Shown here: positions 46,149-55,574 of the stretch, one piece after another
Layout: the number at the start of each line of letters is the position of its first letter
Position numbering within the stretch: position 1 is the first letter of the stretch
Assembly: GCA_963662705.2 (NCBI GenBank)
Contig: OY759767.1
Coordinates: 2,046,001 to 2,110,000 of the forward strand
Source: JAPPHA01 sp963662705
Lineage (GTDB): Bacteria; Pseudomonadota; Alphaproteobacteria; Rhodobacterales; Rhodobacteraceae
Direction of reading: 5' to 3'
DNA length: 64,000 nt
Notes under the pieces: generated by a model
What the model was told of the DNA's origin: nothing
What the model saw: only the letters and a program-made list of their open reading frames with translations
The model's database searches: none
Made by a program: the position numbers and the translations under genes

Positions 46149-48617
46149 GTGGCAGTGAACGTGGACGTACCCGGTGGTCCGGCCTTGGCGAATGTCAGGA
46201 TGGTCCAGCCTTCATTCGGCAGTGCCTTGCCGCATTATTTGCCCCTGGGGATTTTTCCGCTGATCATTCTCTCTCTGCTGTACGGCGGTTGGTGGATCTT
46301 GGCGGCATTCGTTTTCTTTATGCTTGCCGGTCCCCTGGACATTGCTTTCGGCGACGACGAACGGAGCATGGATCCCGTCAAGACGCCGCGGCAGTTGCTG
46401 TTCTGGCACGACCTGCCGGTCTGGATCTGGGCAGTCCTTTGGCCACCGACGCTGGTCTTTGGGATCTGGCAGATACTTGCCGCGGACCAGTTCCCGGTCT
46501 GGGAGTGCATTCTGCTGGCGTTCGTGCTCACTTGCGAGGCTCAGGCGGTGTTCATCGTCGGCCACGAACTGATCCACCGGCGCACGAAATGGGAACGGCG
46601 GATCGGCGAATTCCTGCTTTCTTCCGTTTCCTATCCGCAATACGCGACCGAGCACGTCTACATTCACCACGCCCTCGTCGGCACGCCGTATGACGCTGGT
46701 TCCGCGCCCAAGGGCCAGAGTTTCTGGCAGTATTTTCCGAGGGAAGTCGTGCACAATCTCACCGGCTCTTGGCGGATCGTCCGTGAACGGCTGGCACGAC
46801 GCCGGCTGCCCGTCTGGCACCATTCAAACCCGTTTTGGCGGTACGGGATCGAAACCGCCTTCTGGTATGCACTGGTAATCTGGTTGGGCGGCCTCTGGGT
46901 GGTTCCGATCTATGCGTTTCTAAGTCTCAGCGTCGTCTTTTCGATGAAAGTCGCGAATTACATGCAGCATTACGGGTTGCGCCGGATCCGGCTGCCAAAC
47001 GGCCGCTTCGAAACGGTCCGCCCCCGGCACTCCTGGAACGCCAATTACAAGTTCAGCAACTGGATGTTTTATAACATGCAGCGGCATCCTGATCATCATG
47101 CCGTGGCGAGTCGGCCTTACCCTTTGCTTCAGAATTACGGTGCTGACGAGTCGCCGCAACTGCCGGGCAGTTACGGCCAGATGTTCGCACTGGTCGTGCG
47201 TCCCAAACGATGGTTCGAGACGATGGATCCAATAGTTGACCAGTGGCGAACGCATTTCTATCCCGAGATCGATGACTGGAGCGCCTACGACAGCCAGGTT
47301 TCGGTCGCGCGACCGGAAGCCTTTGATGACATCGTCGAGATTTTCGATGTCGCGCCTCACCTGGCCAAGTGGATCGAGCGGCATCCGGAACTCCTCGACA
47401 GCCTGCATGATAAGGAATTCACCGATCTCGATCTGCCAACGGGATTCGGACCGGACAGGGAGGTCGAAGCGATTGCCCGCCAGGGACTGACACGCCTGTA
47501 TTGGACACTTGAATTCGGCGTTCCGGAAATGAAGGAACGGATCGCAGAAATCCCCGTCCGGGACGTTCCGGATACGGTTGACACGATGCGCAGCTGGTCG
47601 AACGAAAAGGCGTTCCAGGTCGGCATGCACGTCTTGCGCGGCAACCTGACGCCCGTCGAGGCGGGGACGGCCCTGTCCAATCTGGCGGAATCCTCGATTT
47701 CCGTCGTGTTGTCCGCGGTCGCCGAGGATTTCGAGGATCGGTACGGCACGCAGAGCCAAGGGGGTGTCGCCGCGATCGCCCTGGGCGATCTGGCCAGCCG
47801 CGAAGCTTCGCACCGGGTCAACCTCGACATCGTGTTTGTCCATGACGGGGATTCGTCCGGCCTCTTCGACGGCATGTGCAGGCGTTCACTCGCGGCACTC
47901 GATGACCTCACGCGCGATAGCCTGCTGTTCACCCCGATTCCGCGGTACAGCCGGGATCGCGCCGTGCGGCCGCTCGCTGACTTTGAAGACTCCACCCGAT
48001 CGCAGTTAAACGCGAGCGAACTGTTGGACCTGACACGGGCGCGCTGCATTTTTGAACTTGGGACAGCCGGGATCGCGCAACGGTTCGAGGATGCGCGACG
48101 CGAGGCCCTGAGTTTGGCCGTTGTGCGCGATGCGGCGATTGCCGAATTGCGCGGGGCCGGCGATGGTGCAGTCGAACCGGAGCTGTCCTCGCTTGAGATC
48201 AAGCGCGGTGGCATTAGGGACGTCGACCGGTTGGCACGGCGCCTCCAGTTGAGCCTCGGCGCAATTGCACACACTGATCCGGCGCCCTCTTCGACGGCGG
48301 TCTATCGCGCCGCCGCGACCCAGGCGCGGATCCCCGAAAGCGCGGCAACCGGACTGGTGGAAGCCGACGCGTTGTGGCGGAACCTCCGTGGTGCCCTGAG
48401 ACTGATCGCAGACGACGGTGTTTCGATCGAGACCCTGGGTCCCCGGAGCAAGGCGGTTCTTGCAGGGGCTTGCGGCATGGATGACTTTGACGCGCTGACC
48501 ACCGCGGTCGAGGACATGGCGGCGCGGGTCGCCGCCGAAATCGATGCACTGGACAGCATGGCGGAATGCGCTCAGGCAGGAAAAGAGAAAGATCCAATCC
48601 GCGACGCCGAGTCGTGA
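46149..48617 (+). CDS. AlkB-type di-iron membrane hydroxylase fused to a degenerate GlnE-like domain
   Basis: The 822-residue protein is one uninterrupted frame from GTG 46149. Residues 25 to about 375 are an AlkB/fatty-acid-desaturase membrane domain with hydrophobic segments near 31-60, 91-110, 118-137 and 235-268 and histidine boxes HELIH (139-143), EHVYIHH (168-174) and QRHPDHH (311-317). From about 395 it follows glutamine-synthetase adenylyltransferase (GlnE): HLAKWIERHPELLDSL, LTPVEAGTALSNLAESS, AIALGDLASRE and SLEIKRGGIRDVDRLARRLQ. The GlnE metal motif DLD is NLD here and GKLGG is GDLAS, so nucleotidyl transfer is probably lost. Its substrate is unknown. Confidence 0.85.
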   Translation: MAVNVDVPGGPALANVRMVQPSFGSALPHYLPLGIFPLIILSLLYGGWWILAAFVFFMLAGPLDIAFGDDERSMDPVKTPRQLLFWHDLPVWIWAVLWPPTLVFGIWQILAADQFPVWECILLAFVLTCEAQAVFIVGHELIHRRTKWERRIGEFLLSSVSYPQYATEHVYIHHALVGTPYDAGSAPKGQSFWQYFPREVVHNLTGSWRIVRERLARRRLPVWHHSNPFWRYGIETAFWYALVIWLGGLWVVPIYAFLSLSVVFSMKVANYMQHYGLRRIRLPNGRFETVRPRHSWNANYKFSNWMFYNMQRHPDHHAVASRPYPLLQNYGADESPQLPGSYGQMFALVVRPKRWFETMDPIVDQWRTHFYPEIDDWSAYDSQVSVARPEAFDDIVEIFDVAPHLAKWIERHPELLDSLHDKEFTDLDLPTGFGPDREVEAIARQGLTRLYWTLEFGVPEMKERIAEIPVRDVPDTVDTMRSWSNEKAFQVGMHVLRGNLTPVEAGTALSNLAESSISVVLSAVAEDFEDRYGTQSQGGVAAIALGDLASREASHRVNLDIVFVHDGDSSGLFDGMCRRSLAALDDLTRDSLLFTPIPRYSRDRAVRPLADFEDSTRSQLNASELLDLTRARCIFELGTAGIAQRFEDARREALSLAVVRDAAIAELRGAGDGAVEPELSSLEIKRGGIRDVDRLARRLQLSLGAIAHTDPAPSSTAVYRAAATQARIPESAATGLVEADALWRNLRGALRLIADDGVSIETLGPRSKAVLAGACGMDDFDALTTAVEDMAARVAAEIDALDSMAECAQAGKEKDPIRDAES

Positions 48618-49409
48618 ATTCCCTTCGTCATCGGTCAAGCGGGGGTACGCCGAAGGCACTTGCGCAAGGTTGTGCTGCCATCGTCAACCCGTGCCTCGGC
48701 CGAGCGTGCCCATGAATGGGGATCGGGAGGAAAGCCGCCGAAGTCGAGATGGCCGTTCCCGGATACACCTACCGAAAAGGTGAAATCTCCTGCGAGTGGC
48801 AGTGGCCCTGGCTGGATCAAACGCCCCGTTTTCGTTCTGAATTGCCGTTTCCAGCGGTCCCATGCACAGGGGGATGACTCTCCGGAATTCGGAGACCGCC
48901 GACACCCGCATGATCAGGTTCCTTTTCCGGGAATCTTTCGCGCCCGTCGGTTGCGGGACGTGAACGCAGCGGCTGCACCCGGAAGTGCCATCTCGACGGT
49001 TCGCGTCCTTGGGCTCCGCGAAGAGACGGTGGGACTCTGGTGTTCAACGATGGTGCGCAGGGGTCCCGATGATCGGTTCGGGAAATCCAGGTGATGGCAT
49101 GGTGAAACCGGAACACGGCTGCTGCCGGTCCGGTCGATGGGCGAAGCTGTCGAATGGCCGCCCGTTTCGGCTCCCGGCGCCAGCGAGTCGTTGACGAAGA
49201 ATGGCTTTGACGAAACCCGGCCGGACCTCCAGGTGTTCAAGTGGTCGGTGGCCGGCCGTTGGTCGTGGCGCCAATGGCTCGGCGTGAGCATGCTGAAGCC
49301 GATCCCTTCGCCGCGTTCGCGGTCAATTCGCTTGCCGGAAACATTGCCATTGAGCCTCCGGCCGGTTCGGGCCTTCCCCTTTTCCGGGGAATCGCAGTAC
49401 ATATGCGGG
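48618..49409. other. Gene-poor stretch before the LolA-like gene
   Basis: In these 792 bp the long frames on both strands (for example 48660-49094 and 48914-49459) have biased, low-complexity translations without motifs and I do not accept them. The LolA-like frame itself opens at 49137; residues before 49410 do not look coding. Confidence 0.4.
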
Positions 49410-50318
49410 ATGGCTGTTTCGAAACCCCTGCATGTGATCACGGACGGTGACGCGGCCAAAAACCGGCCGTTAGGTGAAGACCAGGAGAAGGGTTCCCCGC
49501 CCTCCGGGAGTACGGGTTACCGCATTCGGGCCTGTGCCCTGGTTCTCGCGCTGACCTGTGTCGGCCTGCCAGACGTTCAAGCCGTAGCCCAGGACGAGTC
49601 GCCGGAGGACAAGGGCCTCAGGATTGCCCGCGAAGCCAGCGCACGCAACGACGGGTTCGGGGATTTCACGGCGCGTATGTTGATGGTGCTGCGCGATCGG
49701 AAGGGCCGGGAAAGCGTCCGGCAGATGCGTTTCAAGGTTCTGGAAGTACCTGGAGATGGTGACAAGAGCCTGTTTCTGTTCGATCAGCCGCGAGACGTGC
49801 GGGGAACGGCCCTCCTGACCCACGCGCATATCAACACTCAAGACGACCAGTGGCTGTATCTGCCGGCACTGAAAAGAGTGAAGCGCATCAACGCATCGAG
49901 GCGATCAGGGTCATTCATGGGCAGCGAGTTTTCGTACGAAGACATGAGTCCTCCGGAGGTGGAGGAATACACCTATAGGTTTCTTCGCGATGAACCCTGC
50001 GGCGAACTCACGTGCACGGTGATTGAACAGATTCCCCTGGACAAGAAGTCCGGGTACAGCCGCAAGGTCGTCTGGCAAGATTCAGACGAACTCCGAACCT
50101 GGAAGATGGACCTGTACGACAGAAAGGGTTCGCACCTGAAAACGCTTACCCTCGCCAACTACCGGCAATACCTGGATCGGTTCTGGCGTGCAGAAGAACA
50201 GACGATGGTGAATCACTTGACCGGTGCGAGCACGACCCTGAAGTGGACGGACTTTTCGTTCCGCAACAATCTTGATGAAAGAGATTTCACCCGGACGGCC
50301 CTTCGTCGTGTCCGCTGA
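49410..50318 (+). CDS. Periplasmic LolA-like outer-membrane lipoprotein-sorting protein
   Basis: The 302-residue protein has a hydrophobic export segment (CALVLALTCVGLPDVQAVAQ, about residues 43-62) preceded by an unusually long polar N-terminus, so the true start may be later than the ATG 49410 chosen here. The mature part is of the LolA-like family (COG2834 type) that accompanies RND/MMPL exporters: DFTARMLMVLRDRKGRES, KSLFLFDQPRDVRGTALLTH, DDQWLYLPALKRVKRI and GSEFSYEDMSPPEVEEYTYR. It probably handles a hydrophobic ligand with the RND permease at 59386. Both flank the NHLP transporter genes. Confidence 0.8.
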   Translation: MAVSKPLHVITDGDAAKNRPLGEDQEKGSPPSGSTGYRIRACALVLALTCVGLPDVQAVAQDESPEDKGLRIAREASARNDGFGDFTARMLMVLRDRKGRESVRQMRFKVLEVPGDGDKSLFLFDQPRDVRGTALLTHAHINTQDDQWLYLPALKRVKRINASRRSGSFMGSEFSYEDMSPPEVEEYTYRFLRDEPCGELTCTVIEQIPLDKKSGYSRKVVWQDSDELRTWKMDLYDRKGSHLKTLTLANYRQYLDRFWRAEEQTMVNHLTGASTTLKWTDFSFRNNLDERDFTRTALRRVR

Positions 50319-50762
50319 CGCCATATGGATTCGACATTGCACCCTGCGTGTTCACGACCGCCGGGCGTGCCGCGGCGCGGGTTGCCGAATCCTCGGGAAC
50401 GCGAGACCTGCCGGCCGTGGCGGCAACAAAACCATGCGCCGCATCGTACGTCCGGGGGAACCCTGACCGCCACGGACTCGCGTTCACGTTGGATCGGTCA
50501 GGAAACGCCGAAGTCCGGATCCACGGGCGGGATGTCCGGGACGTGAGATGAAGAAAGTGAACTTGATCTGGAAACCACACGCCGCACTGCCGGGCAGTCG
50601 GACACCGCGTTGGATCGTGATCGCAAACCCGCTTGCCGGAAAAGGACGCGGTTCCCTGACCCTGGAAGAAGAACTCAAGACAATCGCAATTTGCCATGAA
50701 TGCAGTGTGCCGGGCCTTCCGGGCGAGCGGGGTGCGAGCGAAACTCCTGAAATTCGTGCTGG
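50319..50762. other. Intergenic region before the halogenase-like gene
   Basis: A 72-codon frame at 50548-50766 has ATG after gggacgtgag but a translation (MKKVNLIWKPHAALPGSRTP...) without any recognised domain; I do not call it. Nothing else is seen in the 444 bp. Confidence 0.4.
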
Positions 50763-52037
50763 ATGATTCAACCGGGCAGGACATCGTTACGGAAGATCGC
50801 CGTCGTCGGGCGAGGAACGGCAGGGTCATTGGCGGCCGCCAGCGTATCGCGGCTTCATCCCGACGGTGACGTTGAACTTCACCATATCTACGACTCGCGC
50901 ATTCCGAACATCGGGGTCGGTGAAGGAAGCTGGCCAAGCCTGGTCCAGGAATTGCGGCGACTGACGGACTTGCCCGATGAAACTGTCCAGAAACGCCTGA
51001 AGGGAACGCGCAAGTACGGTGTCGCATTCGAGGGATGGGGACGGCGAAACCGGAACTTCACACACTACTTCACGCCGCAACAGGTTTCCTACGCGTACCA
51101 TCTGTCCGCCGACTTCCTGACGGACCTGCTGCACGAAGGTACACGCGCACGCCACATCGACGCGAACGTGCTCGATATCACCAGGGTGGACGGCGGCGCG
51201 CAGGTGGATTTCGAGGGCCTCCCACCGGAAAGCTATGACCTGGTCTTTGACGCGCGCGGTTTTCCCGGAAAGCTTTGTCGGGACCGGCACGTCGACATTA
51301 CATTTATCCCCACCAACACGGCCGTCATCCGGCGTTGCCCGGCAATCTTCGCGGAGGAACGGGAGGGTCCGGTCATGCATCATACCTATACCCGCGCCGT
51401 CGCGCGGCCGCATGGTTGGGTATTTGTCATTCCACTGACGGTTCACACATCCTACGGATATGTCTTCAATCGCGACGTATCCGACCTCTCCGAGGTCGAA
51501 TCGGACTTCGATGCGTTTCTTGAAGCCGATGGCGTATCGGAATTCGAGCAACGCGCTGTCATACGGTTTCCTAATTTTGTCCATCGCCAGATCTACGATG
51601 GCGCGGTGGCCCGCATCGGAAACGCTGCAGCCTTCATGGAACCCCTCGAGGCCACGGCGATCGTGTCTGCCCAGCTGCAAATAGGTATGGTTCTCCGCAT
51701 TCGCCTTAACCGTTCAGCGGAAAACCGTGATCGCGATGCGCCCGTCGTCAATCGATTTCTCGTCAGGAACATGCTTTGTTACGGACTGTTCGTCGGTTGG
51801 CACTACTGCCGTGGCTCCAGGTACGAAACCGGTTTCTGGCGTTTCGCCCGCGATGACGCCTGGCCAAGACACCGGGCGGCAACGGATCCCAAGGTGGCCG
51901 GGTGCGACGCACTTCAGAGATTTGACGACATGATCGAACTGTTGAACCAGCCAGTCATTGACAAGGCGGATTGGAACCGGATGTGCGCGGTTCCGCTCAC
52001 CAGTTATGCCCAGATGTCTCAGGGCCTCGGCTGTTAG
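50763..52037 (+). CDS. Flavin-dependent tryptophan-halogenase-like protein
   Basis: The 424-residue protein has the FAD dinucleotide loop as VVGRGTAGSLAAA (14-26), the halogenase GVGEGSWPSL (51-60), a lysine in TRKYGVAFEGWG (Lys84) at the place of the catalytic lysine of PrnA/RebH, and FMEPLEATAI near the flavin. The family signature W-x-W-x-I-P reads WVFVIP, so the second Trp is Phe; the enzyme may be a halogenase variant or another flavin monooxygenase. In this island its substrate could be the single Trp of the precursor core. ATG 50763; ends in GLGC. Confidence 0.82.
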   Translation: MIQPGRTSLRKIAVVGRGTAGSLAAASVSRLHPDGDVELHHIYDSRIPNIGVGEGSWPSLVQELRRLTDLPDETVQKRLKGTRKYGVAFEGWGRRNRNFTHYFTPQQVSYAYHLSADFLTDLLHEGTRARHIDANVLDITRVDGGAQVDFEGLPPESYDLVFDARGFPGKLCRDRHVDITFIPTNTAVIRRCPAIFAEEREGPVMHHTYTRAVARPHGWVFVIPLTVHTSYGYVFNRDVSDLSEVESDFDAFLEADGVSEFEQRAVIRFPNFVHRQIYDGAVARIGNAAAFMEPLEATAIVSAQLQIGMVLRIRLNRSAENRDRDAPVVNRFLVRNMLCYGLFVGWHYCRGSRYETGFWRFARDDAWPRHRAATDPKVAGCDALQRFDDMIELLNQPVIDKADWNRMCAVPLTSYAQMSQGLGC

Positions 52038-52140
52038 CCACGGATCGGACCTGTTCAACGGTGGTCGATGCACGGTCGCAACGACGCCAGACACTGTCAT
52101 CCCGAGTCATGTGTCCTTCCGTCACGGTGCGACGGCCTGA

Positions 52141-52568
52141 CGCCTGCGCGGCACGGGCAAGCCGGAAACCTTCGACTTTCTCGGGTTCACGCATGCAGCG
52201 CGACAACCCGGAAAGGCCGATTCCGGCTCGGTCGCAATCCGATCGCGAAACGGATGAACCGATCCCTGGCGCGTATCGACGAGATTCTCCGCAAGCGCTG
52301 GCACCACGACATCCGGGAGGTTGGAGGGTGGCTCGGGCAAGTCTACGACGGCTGGCTCAACTATTTCGCCGTCACGGGGTCATCCCGGTTCATACGCGTT
52401 TTCCGTCGCAGGCTGCAACGCCTGTGGATGCAAGCGCTGCGCCGACGGTCCCAGCGGCACCGTCTCGACTGGAAGAGGATGGAGCGCATGACCGAGATAC
52501 TCTGGCCCCGTGCCTCGATCCGCCACCCGTGGCCAGACCGGCGGTTCACCGTCAAGAACCCGAGGTAG
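52141..52568 (+). pseudogene. Broken group II intron reverse transcriptase/maturase, C-terminal fragment
   Basis: One frame carries GTGKPETFDFLGFTH (52150-52194), the conserved block before the maturase X domain; the match then continues in another frame as RKGRFRLGRNPIAKRM, IREVGGWLGQVYDGWLNYFA and the C-terminal RRRSQRHRLDWKRME...HPWPDRRF. The frame change near 52200 and the missing polymerase domain (no YADD) show it is not functional. Stop TAG at 52566-52568. Confidence 0.8.
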
Positions 52569-52600
52569 GAGCCGGACGGATTAGCGTCCATGTCCGGATC
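52569..52600 (+). ncRNA. Group II intron domain V
   Basis: GAGCCGGAC (52569-52577) pairs with GTCCGGATC (52592-52600), with GTCC of the upper stem, in the compact 32-34 nt hairpin shape of domain V that begins GAGCCG. It directly follows the maturase stop, as in intact introns. Confidence 0.65.
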
Positions 52601-52810
52601 TGTGCGGGGGGCGCGCAGCAATGCGCATTCCTACGGCGACTGGGGAGAGGCCCTCTGCAGCGATCCGTCCTACCTGGCCAACGAAAGGTGGGAGAAAGGT
52701 CGATGACTTGACCTTTTCCGACCACACTGCATACAGTCCTACGGAATATGCGAGCCGCATGAGGCTTATCTTGACTTGGTCTGATTCCCCACGGGAGGCT
52801 TCGCACGGGC

Positions 52811-53362
52811 GTGTTCAACAATCTTTTTGACTCTTTTCACGCTACGGTTGCCGAAGCCAAGGAAGAACGAGAACAACTCAACCGACTGCTGATGATTTCC
52901 ACACCGCGGGAGCGTTTGCTGGTCGCCGTCATTGCCTTGCTGATGTTCATGCTCGCGGCATGGCTGGTCTTTGGCAACGTATCCCGTAACGTCGTGGTCG
53001 ATGGCATATTGGTCGAACCCGCCGAAGTCGTGATTGCGGGCGACCGGTCGGTGCAAGTATTCGCCTGGATCGAAAGCGAAATCGCGCCGACTATCGGAGC
53101 AGGGATGCCAGCGGTGATCGAGCTGGTTTCGGCAGATGGAAAACAAGATGATTTTGGCGGAGAGATCGCGGCAGTTTCCGCCGTACCGTTGTCCGAAGAG
53201 CTGACGGACCTTGAGTTCCCGGTACCCGTGTCTGTGCGCCGCGTCGACATCGTGCTCGATGAAACCCTTGATTTGTCATCCCTTACTGGCCGGGAATGCC
53301 GTGTTGTCGTCAGTCTTGGCAAGCAGTCCCCCTTGGAACTTCTGAAAATGAGGCGATCATAA
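52811..53362 (+). CDS. HlyD-like NHLM-type secretion protein (short)
   Basis: The 183-residue protein has one N-terminal membrane helix (about 38-55, LLVAVIALLMFMLAAWLVFG) and a beta-rich periplasmic part with the membrane-fusion-protein feel (SRNVVVDGILVEPAEVVIAG). It is much shorter than ordinary HlyD proteins, lacking the long coiled coil. Position decides the call: it ends 1 bp before a C39 peptidase-ABC transporter, the order of NHLM (nitrile hydratase leader microcin) export operons. Translation starts at GTG 52811; a GGGAGG lies 13 nt upstream. Confidence 0.75.
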   Translation: MFNNLFDSFHATVAEAKEEREQLNRLLMISTPRERLLVAVIALLMFMLAAWLVFGNVSRNVVVDGILVEPAEVVIAGDRSVQVFAWIESEIAPTIGAGMPAVIELVSADGKQDDFGGEIAAVSAVPLSEELTDLEFPVPVSVRRVDIVLDETLDLSSLTGRECRVVVSLGKQSPLELLKMRRS

Positions 53363-53363
53363 G

Positions 53364-55574
53364 ATGCCTCCAAGTGCCTCGACAGGGACCGGAAAAAAGG
53401 CGGCATCCGACGTTTCGAAACGAATGGTAACCACGCCGATTGTGCTGCAAATGCATGCGTCGGAATGCGGCGCTGCGTGCCTTGGCAGCGTACTGGCCTA
53501 TTTCGGGCGCTGGGTGCCACTGGGTGAACTGCGCGAAAAATGCGAGGTGAGCCGCGACGGAAGCAGTGCCGCAAGCATCATGCGCGCCGCCAGGCACTTT
53601 GGCGTTAAGTGCCGCGGACTCAGCGTCCGTGCCGAGCAACTGAAGAAACTCGATTTGCCGCTGATCATTTTCTGGCAATTCAGCCATTTCGTTGTACTTG
53701 AAGGATTCAGCAGCGGCAATTTCCATCTCAACGATCCCTCGACGGGACGGCGCCGGATTTCCGCCGAAGAGTTCAACAAGGGTTACAGCGGAATCGCCTT
53801 GCGATTCGAGCGCGGTGTCGACTTCCGGCCCGGTGGCGAACAGCCGGGACTGTTCTGGCAATTGGGCAGTTTGCTCGCTGGATCATGGACCGCGCTTGCG
53901 GGTGTGATGGCCAGCGGACTCCTGTTGACGATTCTTATGCTCGTCATACCTGCCACCCTTGGAGTATTCGTGGACGACGTTTTGGCAAATCACGGGCCCT
54001 GGCGCGGCGTTGTGGCAGCCATGCTCGGGGGCGGCGTCCTGGTTTACGTCCTGACGTTGCTCAAGCATCGATTCCTGAAACGGCTTGCGGTCCGGATTTC
54101 CGTGATCGGCTACAGTCGGGGCGTTTCGCGGCTGCTGCGTTTGCCGGTCGAGTTTTTCGTACACAGGCTTGCGGGCGACTTGACGGATCGCGTCTCGTCC
54201 ATTGATCGAATCTCGAAGACTCTGGCCGAGAAGTTTCTCGTGCTCATTGTCGACATGGCGATGAGCGTCGTGCTGTTCGCGGCCATGTTGGCTTATGATG
54301 TCCGCCTTGCGCTGATCGTGCTGTTGCTGGCCATTCTGCACGGTTTGGCGGCCCACGGCCTCAACTCGGTTCGGGCCGTCAGAAGCCGGGCAATGCGACG
54401 TGAGCAGGGGTTGCTGATCGGTTTCGGTATGCAGATGCTGCAACATGCGAACAGCCTGCGCATGACGGGATCGGATGACCGGTTCTTTTCCCGCTGGAGT
54501 GGTCAGCAGGCGCGCGAACTGCATGCGCGTCAGTCCTATTCCGAGTTGGTTTCCGTCAACACAGCGCTGCCGGGCCTGTTCTCTGCCTTTCGGGGCGCGG
54601 TGATCCTGGGGTTCGGGGGTCGTCTGGTCATGACCGGAGACCTGACCCTCGGGGCGCTGGTCGGGTTCTACATTCTGGCGGAAATGTTTTTGGCTCCCGT
54701 CGGACGCTTCCTGGAATTTTCCGACCAACGCCAGATGCTCGAAACCGACCTGCAAAGAGTCGAGGACATTTCACGGACCGAGGAAGATCCGGTTTTCAGG
54801 CGCCGGAGCACGGAAGCGGAGTCGACGCCAACATTCAATGGCCGTCTCCAGCTTGCGGGGCACCTCGAACTGCGAAACGTCACGTTCGGTTTCAACAGGA
54901 GCCGACCCCCGTTGATCAAGGACTTCAACCTTATGGTCAAGCCCGGGCAACGCGTAGCCGTCGTCGGTCCCAGTGGTTCCGGGAAGTCGACCCTGGCTCG
55001 CCTCGTTTCGGGTGTTTATCGGCCCTGGTCGGGCGAAATCCTGTTTGATGGCCATTTGCGAGAAGAGATTCCGGAAGATGTGCTGCGGCAGTCAATTTCC
55101 ATGGTTGACCAGGATGTCGTGCTCTTTTCCGCGTCTCTGCGCGACAACATCACCTTGTGGAACCCGGCCGTTCCGGATGAGGTCATCTTTGCCGCGACAC
55201 GTGACGCCGGAATCCATGACGAAATTCTCCTGAGACCGGGCGGTTACGCGGCCTCCGTCGAAGAAGGCGGGGTGAATTTCAGCGGCGGTCAGCGGCAACG
55301 GCTGGAAATCGCCCGGGCGCTGGTGGGCAATCCGACGATGCTCATTCTGGACGAGGCGACCAGCGCCCTGGATGCCGAGACCGAAGAATGTGTCGATGAA
55401 GCCTTGCGACGTCGCGGCATCACCTGCCTGATCGTGGCGCACCGGCTGAGCACCGTGAGGGATTGTGACGAAATCATCGTGCTGGAAAAGGGCGCTGAAG
55501 TTCAGCGTGGCACGCACGACCAATTGATCGCCGACAGGGGTGGCACGTATTTCAAGTTGGTCAAGTCTGGCTGA
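53364..55574 (+). CDS. C39 peptidase-containing ABC transporter, NHLM bacteriocin type
   Basis: The 736-residue protein cleaves leader peptides and exports the product. Residues 22-150 are a C39 peptidase with the catalytic Cys in LQMHASECGAACLGSV (Cys35), His in WQFSHFVVLEG and Asp in LNDPSTGRR. A six-helix membrane domain follows (about 170-460), then the ATPase with Walker A VGPSGSGKST, signature NFSGGQRQRLEIARA, Walker B MLILDEATSALD and switch His in LIVAHRLS. C39 domains cut after double-glycine-type sites, matching the Ala-Gly before the precursor core. The stop overlaps the next gene's ATG by 1 nt. Confidence 0.92.
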   Translation: MPPSASTGTGKKAASDVSKRMVTTPIVLQMHASECGAACLGSVLAYFGRWVPLGELREKCEVSRDGSSAASIMRAARHFGVKCRGLSVRAEQLKKLDLPLIIFWQFSHFVVLEGFSSGNFHLNDPSTGRRRISAEEFNKGYSGIALRFERGVDFRPGGEQPGLFWQLGSLLAGSWTALAGVMASGLLLTILMLVIPATLGVFVDDVLANHGPWRGVVAAMLGGGVLVYVLTLLKHRFLKRLAVRISVIGYSRGVSRLLRLPVEFFVHRLAGDLTDRVSSIDRISKTLAEKFLVLIVDMAMSVVLFAAMLAYDVRLALIVLLLAILHGLAAHGLNSVRAVRSRAMRREQGLLIGFGMQMLQHANSLRMTGSDDRFFSRWSGQQARELHARQSYSELVSVNTALPGLFSAFRGAVILGFGGRLVMTGDLTLGALVGFYILAEMFLAPVGRFLEFSDQRQMLETDLQRVEDISRTEEDPVFRRRSTEAESTPTFNGRLQLAGHLELRNVTFGFNRSRPPLIKDFNLMVKPGQRVAVVGPSGSGKSTLARLVSGVYRPWSGEILFDGHLREEIPEDVLRQSISMVDQDVVLFSASLRDNITLWNPAVPDEVIFAATRDAGIHDEILLRPGGYAASVEEGGVNFSGGQRQRLEIARALVGNPTMLILDEATSALDAETEECVDEALRRRGITCLIVAHRLSTVRDCDEIIVLEKGAEVQRGTHDQLIADRGGTYFKLVKSG

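Larger units (their letters stand above)
52141..52634 (+). mobile_element. Remnant of a group II intron (3' part)
   Basis: The piece contains the C-terminal coding part of an intron maturase followed by a recognisable domain V (52569-52600) and an intron-like 3' end near CTAC (52631-52634). The 5' half of the intron and of its open frame are missing, and the remaining frame is broken. It sits between the halogenase-like gene and the NHLP export genes, a trace of mobile DNA inside the island. Confidence 0.75.

Noticed and set aside
50548..50766. A 72-codon plus-strand frame that could be a second precursor peptide
   Set aside because: It lacks an NHLP or other leader pattern and a double-glycine site, and overlaps the halogenase-like start.
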